Under the pieces are notes generated by a model. The model was not told the origin of the DNA, searched no databases, and saw only the letters and a program-made list of their open reading frames with translations. A DNA stretch of 39,246 bases, from positions 1 through 39,246 of IMG/VR virus record IMGVR_UViG_3300030105_000091, one strand, 5' to 3'. Every line of letters starts with the position of its first letter. Position 1 is the stretch's first letter. A program made the position numbers and the translations under genes. The DNA is from a virus. Positions 15,336 through 22,707 of this stretch are shown in pieces.

Positions 15336-15455
15336 GGAACATTAGGAACATTGGAACATTCGTTTATTATCAAGCACTTACAGATACACCATGTGGAACA
15401 TTACAAAACCCCATCGGAACATTGTAATCATATCAATAACTTAGCACGGAACATT
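15336..15455 (-). repeat. Cluster of six GGAACATT elements (right arm)
   Basis: Exact copies, inverted relative to the left arm, lie at 15336-15343, 15345-15352, 15353-15360, 15395-15402, 15416-15423 and 15448-15455. The first three are nearly contiguous. Between the arms lies an AT-rich core near 15246-15263 that could melt easily. The sequence is not an alphaproteobacterial LexA box, which needs GTTC-N7-GTTC. Confidence 0.85.
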
Positions 15456-15468
15456 ACCCAGCAACACA

Positions 15469-15483
15469 GTAGTGTCTCACTAC
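15469..15483. promoter_or_regulatory. Operator-like palindrome, copy 4
   Basis: GTAGTG-TCT-CACTAC with perfect 6-bp arms, 58 bp upstream of the -35 element of the main early promoter. Confidence 0.7.
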
Positions 15484-15541
15484 GCTACACAATCATGTAC
15501 CACCTGACACCACGTCTCACCACAGGACACACTCAGAAAGC

Positions 15542-15570
15542 TTGACATTCCTTATATGCTATGGTATAGT
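15542..15570 (+). promoter_or_regulatory. Main rightward early promoter, near-consensus sigma70
   Basis: TTGACA at 15542-15547 is a perfect -35. TATAGT at 15565-15570 follows after 17 nt. Transcription should start near 15577 and read into the 18-kb rightward operon. Operator-like palindromes lie on both sides, at 15469 and 15633. Confidence 0.8.
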
Positions 15571-15632
15571 AGTATATGTTCTGGTGTGATGTCCAACGTG
15601 TGTGGTCTCATCATCAGGCTTCGCTACCTAGT

Positions 15633-15647
15633 GTAGTGTTTCACTAC
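15633..15647. promoter_or_regulatory. Operator-like palindrome, copy 5
   Basis: GTAGTG-TTT-CACTAC with perfect 6-bp arms, in the untranslated leader about 56 nt after the predicted transcription start and 33 bp before the first ATG at 15681. Confidence 0.7.
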
Positions 15648-15680
15648 CAATATAAACCAACCAATCAAATGGAGATTATC

Positions 15681-15893
15681 ATGCCTATCAAAGCTCACTG
15701 CATATCATGCGACCAGCCTTACGACCTTCGCCGAAAACAACTTGGGTACAACTTCTGTTTAGACTGTGGCGAATACCAAGCGACTAAGCAACGCGCAGGT
15801 TGGTGTATCGCACCCATCGCGCACAAGCAAGGCGCAACACTTGTCACCAATCTCAACGACCTCAAGGGTCTCAACAAATACACAGGAGAGTAA
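15681..15893 (+). CDS. Zinc-ribbon protein, first gene of main early operon
   Basis: GGAG at 15671-15674 favours the ATG at 15681 over an earlier in-frame ATG at 15669, which overlaps the ribosome site. The 70-residue product has two CxxC pairs (C7/C10 and C26/C29) in the order expected of a zinc ribbon (HCISC, FCLDCGE). The C-terminal half is polar. Small zinc-ribbon proteins in early phage operons often bind nucleic acid or host polymerase; nothing here identifies the target. The next gene follows after 2 bp. Confidence 0.7.
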   Translation: MPIKAHCISCDQPYDLRRKQLGYNFCLDCGEYQATKQRAGWCIAPIAHKQGATLVTNLNDLKGLNKYTGE

Positions 15894-15895
15894 CA

Positions 15896-16813
15896 ATGAA
15901 CAACGTACACCAACTAACCACCGCGAGTAGTGACACACTACTAACTGATGCACCAACACTTGCCTCATCTGCGATGCTTGTAGAAGTCAACATATCCTCA
16001 TGGGCAGGTCGCAAGAAAGACAAGCGGGCTTCCACTAAAGTCACAGAAGATGCTCAAGCAAAGAAGGGTGTCGCAAACGTCTACAAACAATTACTCGGTG
16101 ATTGTGATGAACTTAGCGCGCTACGCGGTTGCGTCACATCGGCTCGCAACATGCACTCGAACATGACGATGCCTTGGTCTAACTCTGGTTTGCGTCTGTT
16201 ACCTACAGCGCAGTACTTCAAATATACCGAAGCTATGTCCCAAATGCAGAATGAGTTTGAGAGCTTGAGGAACAAATTCTTGACCGCGTACAACGACACA
16301 GTGGTAGATGTACAGCTAGAGCTTGGCACTTTGTTCTTACGTGAGGACTACCCCACAGTAGAAAGTCTGAACAGCAAGTTTGCGTTCCGTATAAACTACA
16401 TGCCGTTGCCAGATGTCGGCGACTTCCGTGTCGATGTAAGTAACGATGCACTACGAGAAATGCGTAAGGAGTACAGCGACTTCTACTCTAAACAATACAA
16501 CGTAGCTATGAACGACGTGTGGACACGTTTACACAAGGCACTGACAAATATGTCTGAGCGCCTAGACTACAGCGGTAAAGAGGACAAGAAAGTATTTCGT
16601 GATACGCTCGTTCCTAACGTCACCGCCATGATAGAACTACTACGTGTGTGTAATGTTACGCAGTCTACCCAGATGTCTGACATGGCAAGCAAACTAGAAG
16701 ACGCAATGTATGGTGTATCCGTCGTGGTATTGCGTGACGACAATACGTTCCGCGCCAAAACCAAAGTGAAGGTCGACGCCATTATCAAAACACTACCGTC
16801 ATTAGATATATAA
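15896..16813 (+). CDS. Partner protein of MoxR/VWA cassette (DUF3150-like, tentative)
   Basis: The ATG at 15896 follows GGAGAG by 5 nt. The 305-residue protein has a low-complexity N-terminus (1-45), a conserved-looking VEVNISSWAGRKKDKRAS, a helical middle (QMQNEFESLRNKFLTAYND) and a long C-terminal helical part. It resembles the DUF3150 proteins that accompany CobS-like AAA+ ATPases in phages and plasmids; this match is from memory. It lies 18 bp upstream of the ATPase gene, so it is probably a partner or substrate adaptor. An operator-like palindrome lies inside it, 31 nt after the start. Confidence 0.6.
   Translation: MNNVHQLTTASSDTLLTDAPTLASSAMLVEVNISSWAGRKKDKRASTKVTEDAQAKKGVANVYKQLLGDCDELSALRGCVTSARNMHSNMTMPWSNSGLRLLPTAQYFKYTEAMSQMQNEFESLRNKFLTAYNDTVVDVQLELGTLFLREDYPTVESLNSKFAFRINYMPLPDVGDFRVDVSNDALREMRKEYSDFYSKQYNVAMNDVWTRLHKALTNMSERLDYSGKEDKKVFRDTLVPNVTAMIELLRVCNVTQSTQMSDMASKLEDAMYGVSVVVLRDDNTFRAKTKVKVDAIIKTLPSLDI
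15927..15941. promoter_or_regulatory. Operator-like palindrome, copy 6, inside coding sequence
   Basis: GTAGTG-ACA-CACTAC with perfect 6-bp arms, beginning 31 nt after the ATG at 15896. It encodes SSDTLL, so the gene tolerates the palindrome in its variable N-terminus. Confidence 0.65.
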
Positions 16814-16831
16814 ACAAGAAGGAAGAACAAC

Positions 16832-17926
16832 ATGACTAATCAAGCACACTCAATGTACCAAATAAACTTACCACAATGCGTCGATCTAATCGTAGCGGTG
16901 GGTCACAGACGAACCGTCCTTGCTCAAGGTGATATGGGCAACGGTAAATCATCTATGATACACATGATAGGAGATAAACTTCCAAAGCATCGCAAAGTAT
17001 ATTTCGATGCAACCACAAAAGACCTTGGCGATATTATGATACCGTCCATGCAGTCTATCGAACGTGATGGTTGCGTCCGTATGATTCCTAACGAAGAACT
17101 AGGCATACACTTAGATGGGCCGATTATTCTTATGCTCGACGAGATTGGCAAGGCGAACCAAGCAGTGAAGAACGCTATGCTACGTCTCATTCAAGAGAGA
17201 CAAATTGGTAGTTACACACTACACCCTGACAGTGTTGTCTTTGCTACAACAAACAAAGGTAGCGAAGGAGTTGGTGACATACTACCACCACACGTACGTA
17301 ACCGTATGATTGTGGTGCAGATCAAGAAAACAGATCACATGGACTGGATCGAATGGGGTATCAACAACGGCATAGATCACAGCCTACTTGGTTGGGTCAA
17401 AGATAATCCACACTTGATGGCCTCGTTCGAAGATATCAAAGACCCGTCTGAGAACCCGTACATATTTGATCCGCGAGCGCAACGCGCCGCCTTTGTTACA
17501 CCTCGCTCACTACATTCCGCATCTGACATATTGAAGTCGCGCGAAGGTATCGACGATATTACTTTGACCGCCGCCTTGATGGGTACGATTGGTGATCGTG
17601 GTGCGATGGACTTGATGGCGTTTGTGTCACTATCCGATCAGCTACCTACCTTGCAGTCTATCAAAGACAGCCCGCTTACCGCCAAAGTGCCCGACAGCGC
17701 CGCCGCTATATGTATGGTTGTGTATAGAACTATGTCCGCGTTGGACAAAGATTGGATCAACAGTTGGATGGATTACTTACCGCGCCTCGATACAGAAGCA
17801 CAGGCTATGTTTGCCAATGGGGTACGCGCAAAGAACTATTCCAAGCAGTCAATGGTTATGACGAACAAGAAGTTCACTGATTGGGCTATGGAGAACAACC
17901 ACCTATACACAGCAGATAAGGTATAA
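16832..17926 (+). CDS. MoxR/CobS-type AAA+ ATPase
   Basis: The 364-residue protein has Walker A GDMGNGKS at 33-40, Walker B IILMLDEIGKA at 98-107, then a sensor-1-like stretch VVFATTNKGSEG and an arginine-finger region HVRNRMIVV. This is the MoxR branch of AAA+ proteins, which form hexamers and work with VWA-domain partners. The VWA protein is encoded 700 bp downstream in the same operon. In cobalt chelatase the CobS/CobT pair has this arrangement, but no chelatase subunit is present here, so a chaperone or remodelling role is more likely. Confidence 0.82.
   Translation: MTNQAHSMYQINLPQCVDLIVAVGHRRTVLAQGDMGNGKSSMIHMIGDKLPKHRKVYFDATTKDLGDIMIPSMQSIERDGCVRMIPNEELGIHLDGPIILMLDEIGKANQAVKNAMLRLIQERQIGSYTLHPDSVVFATTNKGSEGVGDILPPHVRNRMIVVQIKKTDHMDWIEWGINNGIDHSLLGWVKDNPHLMASFEDIKDPSENPYIFDPRAQRAAFVTPRSLHSASDILKSREGIDDITLTAALMGTIGDRGAMDLMAFVSLSDQLPTLQSIKDSPLTAKVPDSAAAICMVVYRTMSALDKDWINSWMDYLPRLDTEAQAMFANGVRAKNYSKQSMVMTNKKFTDWAMENNHLYTADKV
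17208..17222. promoter_or_regulatory. Operator-like palindrome, degenerate copy 7
   Basis: GTAGTT-ACA-CACTAC, one arm mismatch, inside the AAA+ ATPase gene. It may be chance, but the 3-bp spacer is preserved. Confidence 0.4.
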
Positions 17927-17928
17927 TC

Positions 17929-18093
17929 ATGGAAAAAAGCTACAACGTAACCGTGGAAGGGTTGGTGTCACGAGTTGTCTGTGTACTCGCCGCCACAGAA
18001 GCCGAAGCAGAAGCCGAGGCCAAACAAGAATTTACTTCGGCAGTGGGCGCATTAATCGCTGTCGTGGTGTCAACCGAAAGGAGAGAGAAATGA
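17929..18093 (+). CDS. Very small protein between ATPase and VWA genes
   Basis: The ATG is 2 bp past the ATPase stop, and the TGA at 18091-18093 overlaps the next ATG. The 54-residue product reads as a beta-alpha-beta unit: YNVTVEGLVSRVVCVLAA, then an Ala/Glu helix TEAEAEAEAKQEF, then a strand GALIAVVV. Proteins of this pattern (strand, AEAEA helix, strand) are frequent tiny phage ORFs of unknown role. The tight overlaps on both sides support it as a real gene. Confidence 0.6.
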   Translation: MEKSYNVTVEGLVSRVVCVLAATEAEAEAEAKQEFTSAVGALIAVVVSTERREK

Positions 18094-18278
18094 CGCGTGA
18101 GGAGTATGAAGACACGTACCGCATTAGGTGGGAAGAACAACTCAAGTTGGATAAGAAAGCAAACACTATGCTTATCGAACGTCAAAAACCGTCTAAGCAT
18201 GCAGGCCATAGTAAGATAAGCGGCGCACGCGGTGGCAAAGCAATAAAACATAACCATAAGGAAAAAACAAATGGGTAA
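18090..18278 (+). CDS. Small basic protein, unknown function
   Basis: The 62-residue product is charged: TREEYEDTYRIRWEEQLKL forms an amphipathic helix, and the second half is Lys/His/Gly-rich (KHAGHSKISGARGGKAIKH). GGAGAG lies 6 nt before the ATG, which overlaps the upstream stop. Its own stop overlaps the next gene. No family is recognised. The basic tail suggests nucleic acid contact. Confidence 0.55.
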   Translation: MTREEYEDTYRIRWEEQLKLDKKANTMLIERQKPSKHAGHSKISGARGGKAIKHNHKEKTNG

Positions 18279-18624
18279 AAGATGGACAGACAAAGAGGAT
18301 GATATCCTCACGACACTTCGTGAAAATGGTATACCTAACAGTGAGGTTGCTTCAATCATGGGTCGATCAACACAGGCAATTTACCAACGTGCGTTTGCGT
18401 TGAGACGTAACGAGCCTACGTTTAGTGAAGTTATAGATATAGCTTTTGCCAAGCACGGCATCGAGTTCGGTGAGCATGGCGATTGGTACGAAGGTATGGA
18501 TACTAAACAGGTGTACAACACGCTCGAGCAAACTTTGGAAATGCGCGAAGAACGTGCGCGTGTGTACCTCGCAACAGAACCCAAGCGCAGTTGGTTTAAC
18601 CGCCTGTTTGGATGGGGGAAATAA
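18271..18624 (+). CDS. SANT/Myb-like helix-turn-helix protein
   Basis: The 117-residue protein starts GKRWTDKEDDILTTLRENG, followed by PNSEVASIMGRSTQAIYQRA. This matches the three-helix SANT/Myb-like or GcrA-like fold (W-T-x-x-E/D-D... then A-x-x-x-G-R-S/T). The C-terminal half (50-117) is helical and charged with a Trp-rich end (WFNRLFGWGK). It is a plausible DNA-binding regulator and one of three candidates in the window to bind the dispersed palindrome. AAGGA precedes the ATG. Confidence 0.6.
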   Translation: MGKRWTDKEDDILTTLRENGIPNSEVASIMGRSTQAIYQRAFALRRNEPTFSEVIDIAFAKHGIEFGEHGDWYEGMDTKQVYNTLEQTLEMREERARVYLATEPKRSWFNRLFGWGK

Positions 18625-18625
18625 A

Positions 18626-19888
18626 ATGTTAATGGTAAACCAACTAACTGAGGAGCAACGGCTGACAAAAGCCGTTGTGTCCATCATGGGCAGTCCGAAG
18701 TATGTCTATCTTGCAGGGGTGCTGATGATCGGGGATCGTTGTATTGTAGACGATCTTGCAGACGGCATATTTACAACAGCGTATACCAACGGACGTGACG
18801 AGTGCTATGGACGTGTGTTTGTAAGCAGACTCAACGATGCCGAGCTTAGGTTCTTGGTGTTGCATGAAGTGTATCACAAGTTGTTCCGCCACTTGACCAC
18901 ATGGAAACATCTATACTTGCAAGACCCAGAACTCGCAAACATGGCGTGTGACTACGTTATCAATCTAAAGATTGTAGATGATAACTACCAAGATGGTTTC
19001 GCTACTATGACAGGCGAGCTTGTGAACGGTTGCTATGATCGTAAGTATGCAGGTCTGGATACCGCACAGGTGTACAACTTGTTGCGTAAAGACCAACCGC
19101 AAGATAATGAAACTACTGGTTCACATAACACAGCTGTAGGTACGCTAGAAGATGGTAGTGAGACACTACCGAACGGACACAAACCATTCGACACACACGA
19201 TTGGGAAGGCGCACAAGAAATGTCCGACGATGAACAGCGCGAACTCGCAAGAGAGATCGACGAGGCAGTACGTCAAGGTGCATTGGTTGCAGGTAAGATG
19301 GGCAGTGGTGGTGATCGTGACCTAGAAGATTTGCTAGAACCACAAGTCGATTGGCGTGAAGTGTTGCGTGAGTTTGTGCAGACTACTTGTACAGGCAGTG
19401 ACTACTCTACATACCGCCGACCTAACCGCAGGTATCTGAGTAGTGGTATCTACATGCCGAGTGGTGTCAGTGAAAAGGTCGGGGAACTGGTGGTCGCAAT
19501 CGACACGTCTGGATCAATCGGACAGACCGAAGTCACCGCGTTTCTTTCCGAAGTCAAAGCAATATGTGACACAGTACGTCCAGATAAAGTACGTCTGTTG
19601 TATTGGGACACAGAGATATGTCGTGACGAAACGTATGACACGCACGAACTCGATACACTTGTACAATCTACTAAGCCGAAAGGCGGTGGTGGTACAGATG
19701 TAGAATGTGTGACTGAGTACATCCGTGAAGAAAGCATCAACGCGCAAGCGTGTATCGTGATTACTGATGGCGACCTATACAGGGGTTGGGGTCAGTGGAC
19801 TATGCCTGTGTTGTGGTGCGTTATCGACAACAAGCACAAAGTGCCAGACGTAGGCAAATGTGTACATATTAAATCAAGGGAGATGTAA
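18626..19888 (+). CDS. VWA protein with HExxH domain (DUF2201/CobT-like)
   Basis: I use the ATG at 18626, just after the upstream stop, with a G-rich ribosome site 7 nt before it. The 420-residue product has a DUF2201-type N-terminus: HEVYH at 80-84 and a downstream ANMACDYVINLKIVDD. An acidic linker covers about 160-250. A C-terminal von Willebrand A domain carries the MIDAS motif DTSGS near residue 290, GGGGTD near 350 and ITDGD near 380. Such proteins partner MoxR ATPases, here encoded upstream. Whether the HExxH is a working protease or a relic is unknown. Confidence 0.8.
   Translation: MLMVNQLTEEQRLTKAVVSIMGSPKYVYLAGVLMIGDRCIVDDLADGIFTTAYTNGRDECYGRVFVSRLNDAELRFLVLHEVYHKLFRHLTTWKHLYLQDPELANMACDYVINLKIVDDNYQDGFATMTGELVNGCYDRKYAGLDTAQVYNLLRKDQPQDNETTGSHNTAVGTLEDGSETLPNGHKPFDTHDWEGAQEMSDDEQRELAREIDEAVRQGALVAGKMGSGGDRDLEDLLEPQVDWREVLREFVQTTCTGSDYSTYRRPNRRYLSSGIYMPSGVSEKVGELVVAIDTSGSIGQTEVTAFLSEVKAICDTVRPDKVRLLYWDTEICRDETYDTHELDTLVQSTKPKGGGGTDVECVTEYIREESINAQACIVITDGDLYRGWGQWTMPVLWCVIDNKHKVPDVGKCVHIKSREM
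19154..19170. promoter_or_regulatory. Operator-like palindrome, copy 8 (perfect 7-bp arms)
   Basis: GGTAGTG-AGA-CACTACC, inside the linker-coding part of the VWA gene. It is one of two copies with perfect 7-bp arms. Confidence 0.6.
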
Positions 19889-20074
19889 ATGAGTAACGAA
19901 GCAATAGAAGACGCTCTTTGCGATATGTATGACATACGCGAAAGGTCTAAGGTACATAAGTTTGGTGTACTGGCAAAAGATGGTGATGGTACAGACACTA
20001 CTATCGGGGATTGCATCGCAAACGTAATTGATGTTTTGGAAAATTATATATTAATGGGAGATGTAAATGAGTAA
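19889..20074 (+). CDS. Small acidic protein, unknown function
   Basis: The 61-residue product (MSNEAIEDALCDMYDIRERS...) is acidic and mostly helical. Its ATG follows the VWA stop immediately, with GGGAGAT as ribosome site, and its end overlaps the next gene by 8 bp. No family is recognised. Coupling suggests co-expression with the MoxR/VWA cassette. Confidence 0.55.
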   Translation: MSNEAIEDALCDMYDIRERSKVHKFGVLAKDGDGTDTTIGDCIANVIDVLENYILMGDVNE

Positions 20075-20300
20075 AATTGGAAACTATGTAGTCGGGTTGC
20101 AGGAGCAGCAGCATTTCATCGAATGTCCTGAGTGTAAGGACACATATCACCAAGGCAAAGTTACAGGCGAGGAGTTCAAGTGGACTGGCGATACGTATGA
20201 GCCATTCGAGACATGGGTCGATTGCGACAACTGTAGTGGTCTAGGTGAGATAGAACGTGACGACGACGATGAAGACGAGGGAGCTTCGTGTGGGCAATAA
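20067..20300 (+). CDS. Small zinc-finger protein, DnaJ-like CxxC pairs
   Basis: The 77-residue protein has CPEC at 20-23 and CDNCSGLGEI beginning at 53, resembling half of a DnaJ-type zinc repeat (CxxCxGxG). The C-terminus is a run of Asp/Glu. A GGGAGATG ribosome site inside the preceding gene sits about 8 nt before the ATG. It could hold metal and bind unfolded protein or nucleic acid. Its position next to the ATPase cassette makes a chaperone-adaptor role conceivable, without direct evidence. Confidence 0.6.
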   Translation: MSKIGNYVVGLQEQQHFIECPECKDTYHQGKVTGEEFKWTGDTYEPFETWVDCDNCSGLGEIERDDDDEDEGASCGQ

Positions 20301-20357
20301 CTGCCCACACAGATAATTTAAACTAACCAACAATATTAAACAACAGGATAAAAACAA

Positions 20358-21431
20358 ATGGCACTAACATATTCATCATTCAATAGCTTCGACGAGGTAG
20401 TGTATCACTACGAAAGCATAAAACCAATGGGCGGTAGCACTAACAAGGGTAAAGACATCAGACCCATGGGTGATCGCAAACGTAAGTACGAACGTATCGT
20501 GAAGATCAGCAACAACTGCTATGCACTATCAGATGGCTTTCACTTTGGTGACGAACACTTTAACTGGGGTTGGGGCTATTATGCTTCACAGACTGAGTTT
20601 GTACCTACACTAAAGGACATGGAGAAGTATGCACCTATTATATGGCGCAAGAAACGTGATGGCACAGAACAAGTCACAATACGCAACGGATATGGAGACC
20701 ATGCACACAACTCACGTTATGCTTTCATAGACAGACACACACCGAAAGGTTTGGGGTTTCGTATCGACAATGGTAAACAGTATGTGACTAAGACAATGGT
20801 AAGCGGTAATGGACGGCACTACCTAGCCAAGACCCATACCACGCCGCGTAGTGTCTATGAAGGTATAAAGCTTAGCGCAAACGATAATCATTATGCGGCG
20901 AAAGCTAAAAAATGGGCCATGGTACACGACGACAACTCTGCCTTAGTGTTCAACAAAGTCGAGAGTAAAGATAGGTTCTCTGGTACTGACTGGGTACATG
21001 TTGAGGGGACAGGACGTCCAATACCAAAAGGCCCGCGTGTGAACAAGAAAGCCAAGGCTAAGTTCAAAGATGCAATCAGTTCGTTCTTTGAATGGGGCAT
21101 GGCTATGTCACCCCTACTAGCATTGGACGACCACGAGTACACATCTAAGCAGGGAGAGATACTAGCCGAAGTCTATAGAAATGAGCATGGCGTGTACTGG
21201 CGACAGGTAGATGCAAAGATAGGACGTGAGATTGTGCGGGACGATCAGCACACCGCACGACTAGCGTTTTGGGTATACTTTGCTGGCAACTGCTACACTG
21301 CAGGTGAAGGGAGTTGGAGCTTCAACAACACGCCTCTACTCAAAAAGCTAGAGACTAAAGAAGATGTGTCTACTGTACGGTCACGCTTCAATACATTCAT
21401 CAACACAGAACTCGGGTTCGTAAAAAAGTAA
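20358..21431 (+). CDS. Hypothetical early protein, 357 aa
   Basis: The protein starts MALTYSSFNSFDEVVYHYES and is rich in Tyr, His, Trp and Asn (FHFGDEHFNWGWGYYASQTEF, GDHAHNSRYAFIDRH). A Lys-rich middle (KKAKAKFKDA) and a helical C-terminus follow. I recognise no domain or catalytic signature. It follows a 57-bp gap, with AGGA upstream, and precedes another unknown gene by 11 bp. The His-rich N-terminal half would be worth a structure search. Confidence 0.6.
   Translation: MALTYSSFNSFDEVVYHYESIKPMGGSTNKGKDIRPMGDRKRKYERIVKISNNCYALSDGFHFGDEHFNWGWGYYASQTEFVPTLKDMEKYAPIIWRKKRDGTEQVTIRNGYGDHAHNSRYAFIDRHTPKGLGFRIDNGKQYVTKTMVSGNGRHYLAKTHTTPRSVYEGIKLSANDNHYAAKAKKWAMVHDDNSALVFNKVESKDRFSGTDWVHVEGTGRPIPKGPRVNKKAKAKFKDAISSFFEWGMAMSPLLALDDHEYTSKQGEILAEVYRNEHGVYWRQVDAKIGREIVRDDQHTARLAFWVYFAGNCYTAGEGSWSFNNTPLLKKLETKEDVSTVRSRFNTFINTELGFVKK
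20397..20411. promoter_or_regulatory. Operator-like palindrome, copy 9, near gene start
   Basis: GTAGTG-TAT-CACTAC with perfect 6-bp arms, 39 nt after the ATG at 20358, where it encodes VVYHYE. Confidence 0.65.
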
Positions 21432-21442
21432 GGAGAACAACT

Positions 21443-22369
21443 ATGGAAAATCTAGGATTAAAATTAGTATCAGATATCGTTGGCGATATTGGTAAAGGCT
21501 CTATAGATCGGCTCACTAACGGTTTAAATGCACAACAACTAGAAGTAAATGTTATGGGTAGTAGCCTCAAAGAGAAGGTACTCGGTTACAAAACTTCGCC
21601 GAGGTCCGATACGTCCTTGTGGGTTTATCGCCCACAGGATACCTACGCTATGGGTTATATTACGTACGATTATATGAACGATACAGGCGAACAAGACAGG
21701 CGTTACGCCGTGTTCTCGCCCAACATACTCAACAGGAAGTACTCGTATGGTATGAAACGCTACATGTCTAGCGCAATGCGTGGAGAAAAGGGTGTCTCCA
21801 ACGCGGCAAAATACCTACGTCCGTTGACCCCCAAGCAGGTTCTAAAGCAAGCCCAACGTGAGTTTACTTCTGCACTACATCGCGTGAAGGATACAGCAAG
21901 TACTAAGGCGAACAAGGTCACAGCTAAAATCGACACCGATGTTTTCAGAGCTAAGAGGCTTGGTTCGCGTATCCCTAACCCACTGCAGGGAGAACTCAAG
22001 CGTATACTGCAATCAGATTACGTGTTTCTTGACAAGGAACTCGAAGTACTGCTAACCGAAGCGTTTGTCGCGATTGATGAACATAAAGAAAGCAGTGCGC
22101 TTCACGAGGCAAAACATATTTTTATCGAGGTAGTACAATCCCAAGGGGCAAATGTATTCCGTGGGTTTTCTGACGTGGGCGACAACTCTAGGTTGTTTCG
22201 TTTCGACGACAGCAATGAGAACAAGTTAGTGTACACACAGGAAGAACTACCAGAGAGTTTGATGGGTGCAATATCTGTGCTGTCAATGGTGGAGGCAGGC
22301 CAGTACGTTTCGGGCGTTGGGTATCGTGCCGCTGAGAATATGTTTTACATTAAAGGTGAGAGCGAGTGA
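21443..22369 (+). CDS. Hypothetical early protein, 308 aa
   Basis: AAGGAG lies upstream of the ATG. The 308-residue product has an N-terminal part with MGSSLKEKVLGYKT and DTYAMGYITYDYMND, a basic central helical segment (LKQAQREFTSALHRVKD) and a more acidic C-terminus (DVGDNSRLFRFDDSNENK). No motif identifies a function. It is followed by a GTG-start gene that overlaps its stop, so the two are coupled. Confidence 0.6.
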   Translation: MENLGLKLVSDIVGDIGKGSIDRLTNGLNAQQLEVNVMGSSLKEKVLGYKTSPRSDTSLWVYRPQDTYAMGYITYDYMNDTGEQDRRYAVFSPNILNRKYSYGMKRYMSSAMRGEKGVSNAAKYLRPLTPKQVLKQAQREFTSALHRVKDTASTKANKVTAKIDTDVFRAKRLGSRIPNPLQGELKRILQSDYVFLDKELEVLLTEAFVAIDEHKESSALHEAKHIFIEVVQSQGANVFRGFSDVGDNSRLFRFDDSNENKLVYTQEELPESLMGAISVLSMVEAGQYVSGVGYRAAENMFYIKGESE

Positions 22370-22629
22370 GCGTAGGCGCAAGTGACGCTACTACGTACCG
22401 CGTGACAATACATCCCACCACAAATAAGGTTATTGTAATGTCCTTTGATCTAGGGCCTATTGACTCGACAGGTTTAGGGGTATATGACAGTATAAACGAC
22501 ACTCCAGAATGGGTTCAAGAACGTATTGCTACCCTTATGCTTGTTGACCCTACACCACCGACCAAACCTATAGAGGGTGTAGGTCATAGGATCGACAAGA
22601 CTACCTATTGGATTTACGCTGATAGGTAG
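22366..22629 (+). CDS. Small hypothetical protein, GTG start
   Basis: The frame starts at GTG 22366, overlapping the upstream TGA (GTGA). The 87-residue product looks beta-rich: TYRVTIHPTTNKVIVMSFD at the N-terminus and GHRIDKTTYWIYADR at the end. No family is recognised. A perfect operator-like palindrome overlaps its stop codon, and a GC-rich hairpin follows. Confidence 0.5.
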   Translation: MSVGASDATTYRVTIHPTTNKVIVMSFDLGPIDSTGLGVYDSINDTPEWVQERIATLMLVDPTPPTKPIEGVGHRIDKTTYWIYADR

Positions 22630-22641
22630 TGACACACTACC
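22625..22641. promoter_or_regulatory. Operator-like palindrome, copy 10 (perfect 7-bp arms)
   Basis: GGTAGTG-ACA-CACTACC spans the stop codon of the 22366 gene and lies 83 bp upstream of the nuclease gene start. Confidence 0.7.
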
Positions 22642-22652
22642 AATTTAACTTT

Positions 22653-22674
22653 GGGGGGCGTACAACCGCCTCCC
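22653..22674 (+). terminator. GC-rich intergenic hairpin
   Basis: GGGGGGCG at 22653-22660 pairs with CGCCTCCC at 22667-22674 (one G-T pair) around TACAAC. Only a short ATTTAT follows, so it may attenuate rather than end transcription. Confidence 0.4.
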
Positions 22675-22707
22675 ATTTATGCCAGTTACCACACACGGAG
22701 ATCAACA

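Larger units (their letters stand above)
14818..15680. other. Repeat-rich non-coding control region
   Basis: About 860 bp without a credible gene. In order it holds a terminator, three copies of a 27-31 bp element, two operator-like palindromes, two opposed clusters of an 8-bp element around an AT-rich core, another palindrome, the main rightward promoter and a final palindrome in the leader. Short open frames here merely translate the repeats. The organisation suggests a combined replication origin and early control region. Confidence 0.7.

Noticed and set aside
15288-15545. An 85-codon rightward open frame in the control region
   Set aside because: It translates the GGAACATT elements and a palindrome, has no ribosome site and has skewed composition.
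20803-20830. GGTAATG-GACGG-CACTACC as another member of the palindrome family
   Set aside because: The spacer is 5 bp and one arm base differs, so it does not share the 7-3-7 layout.
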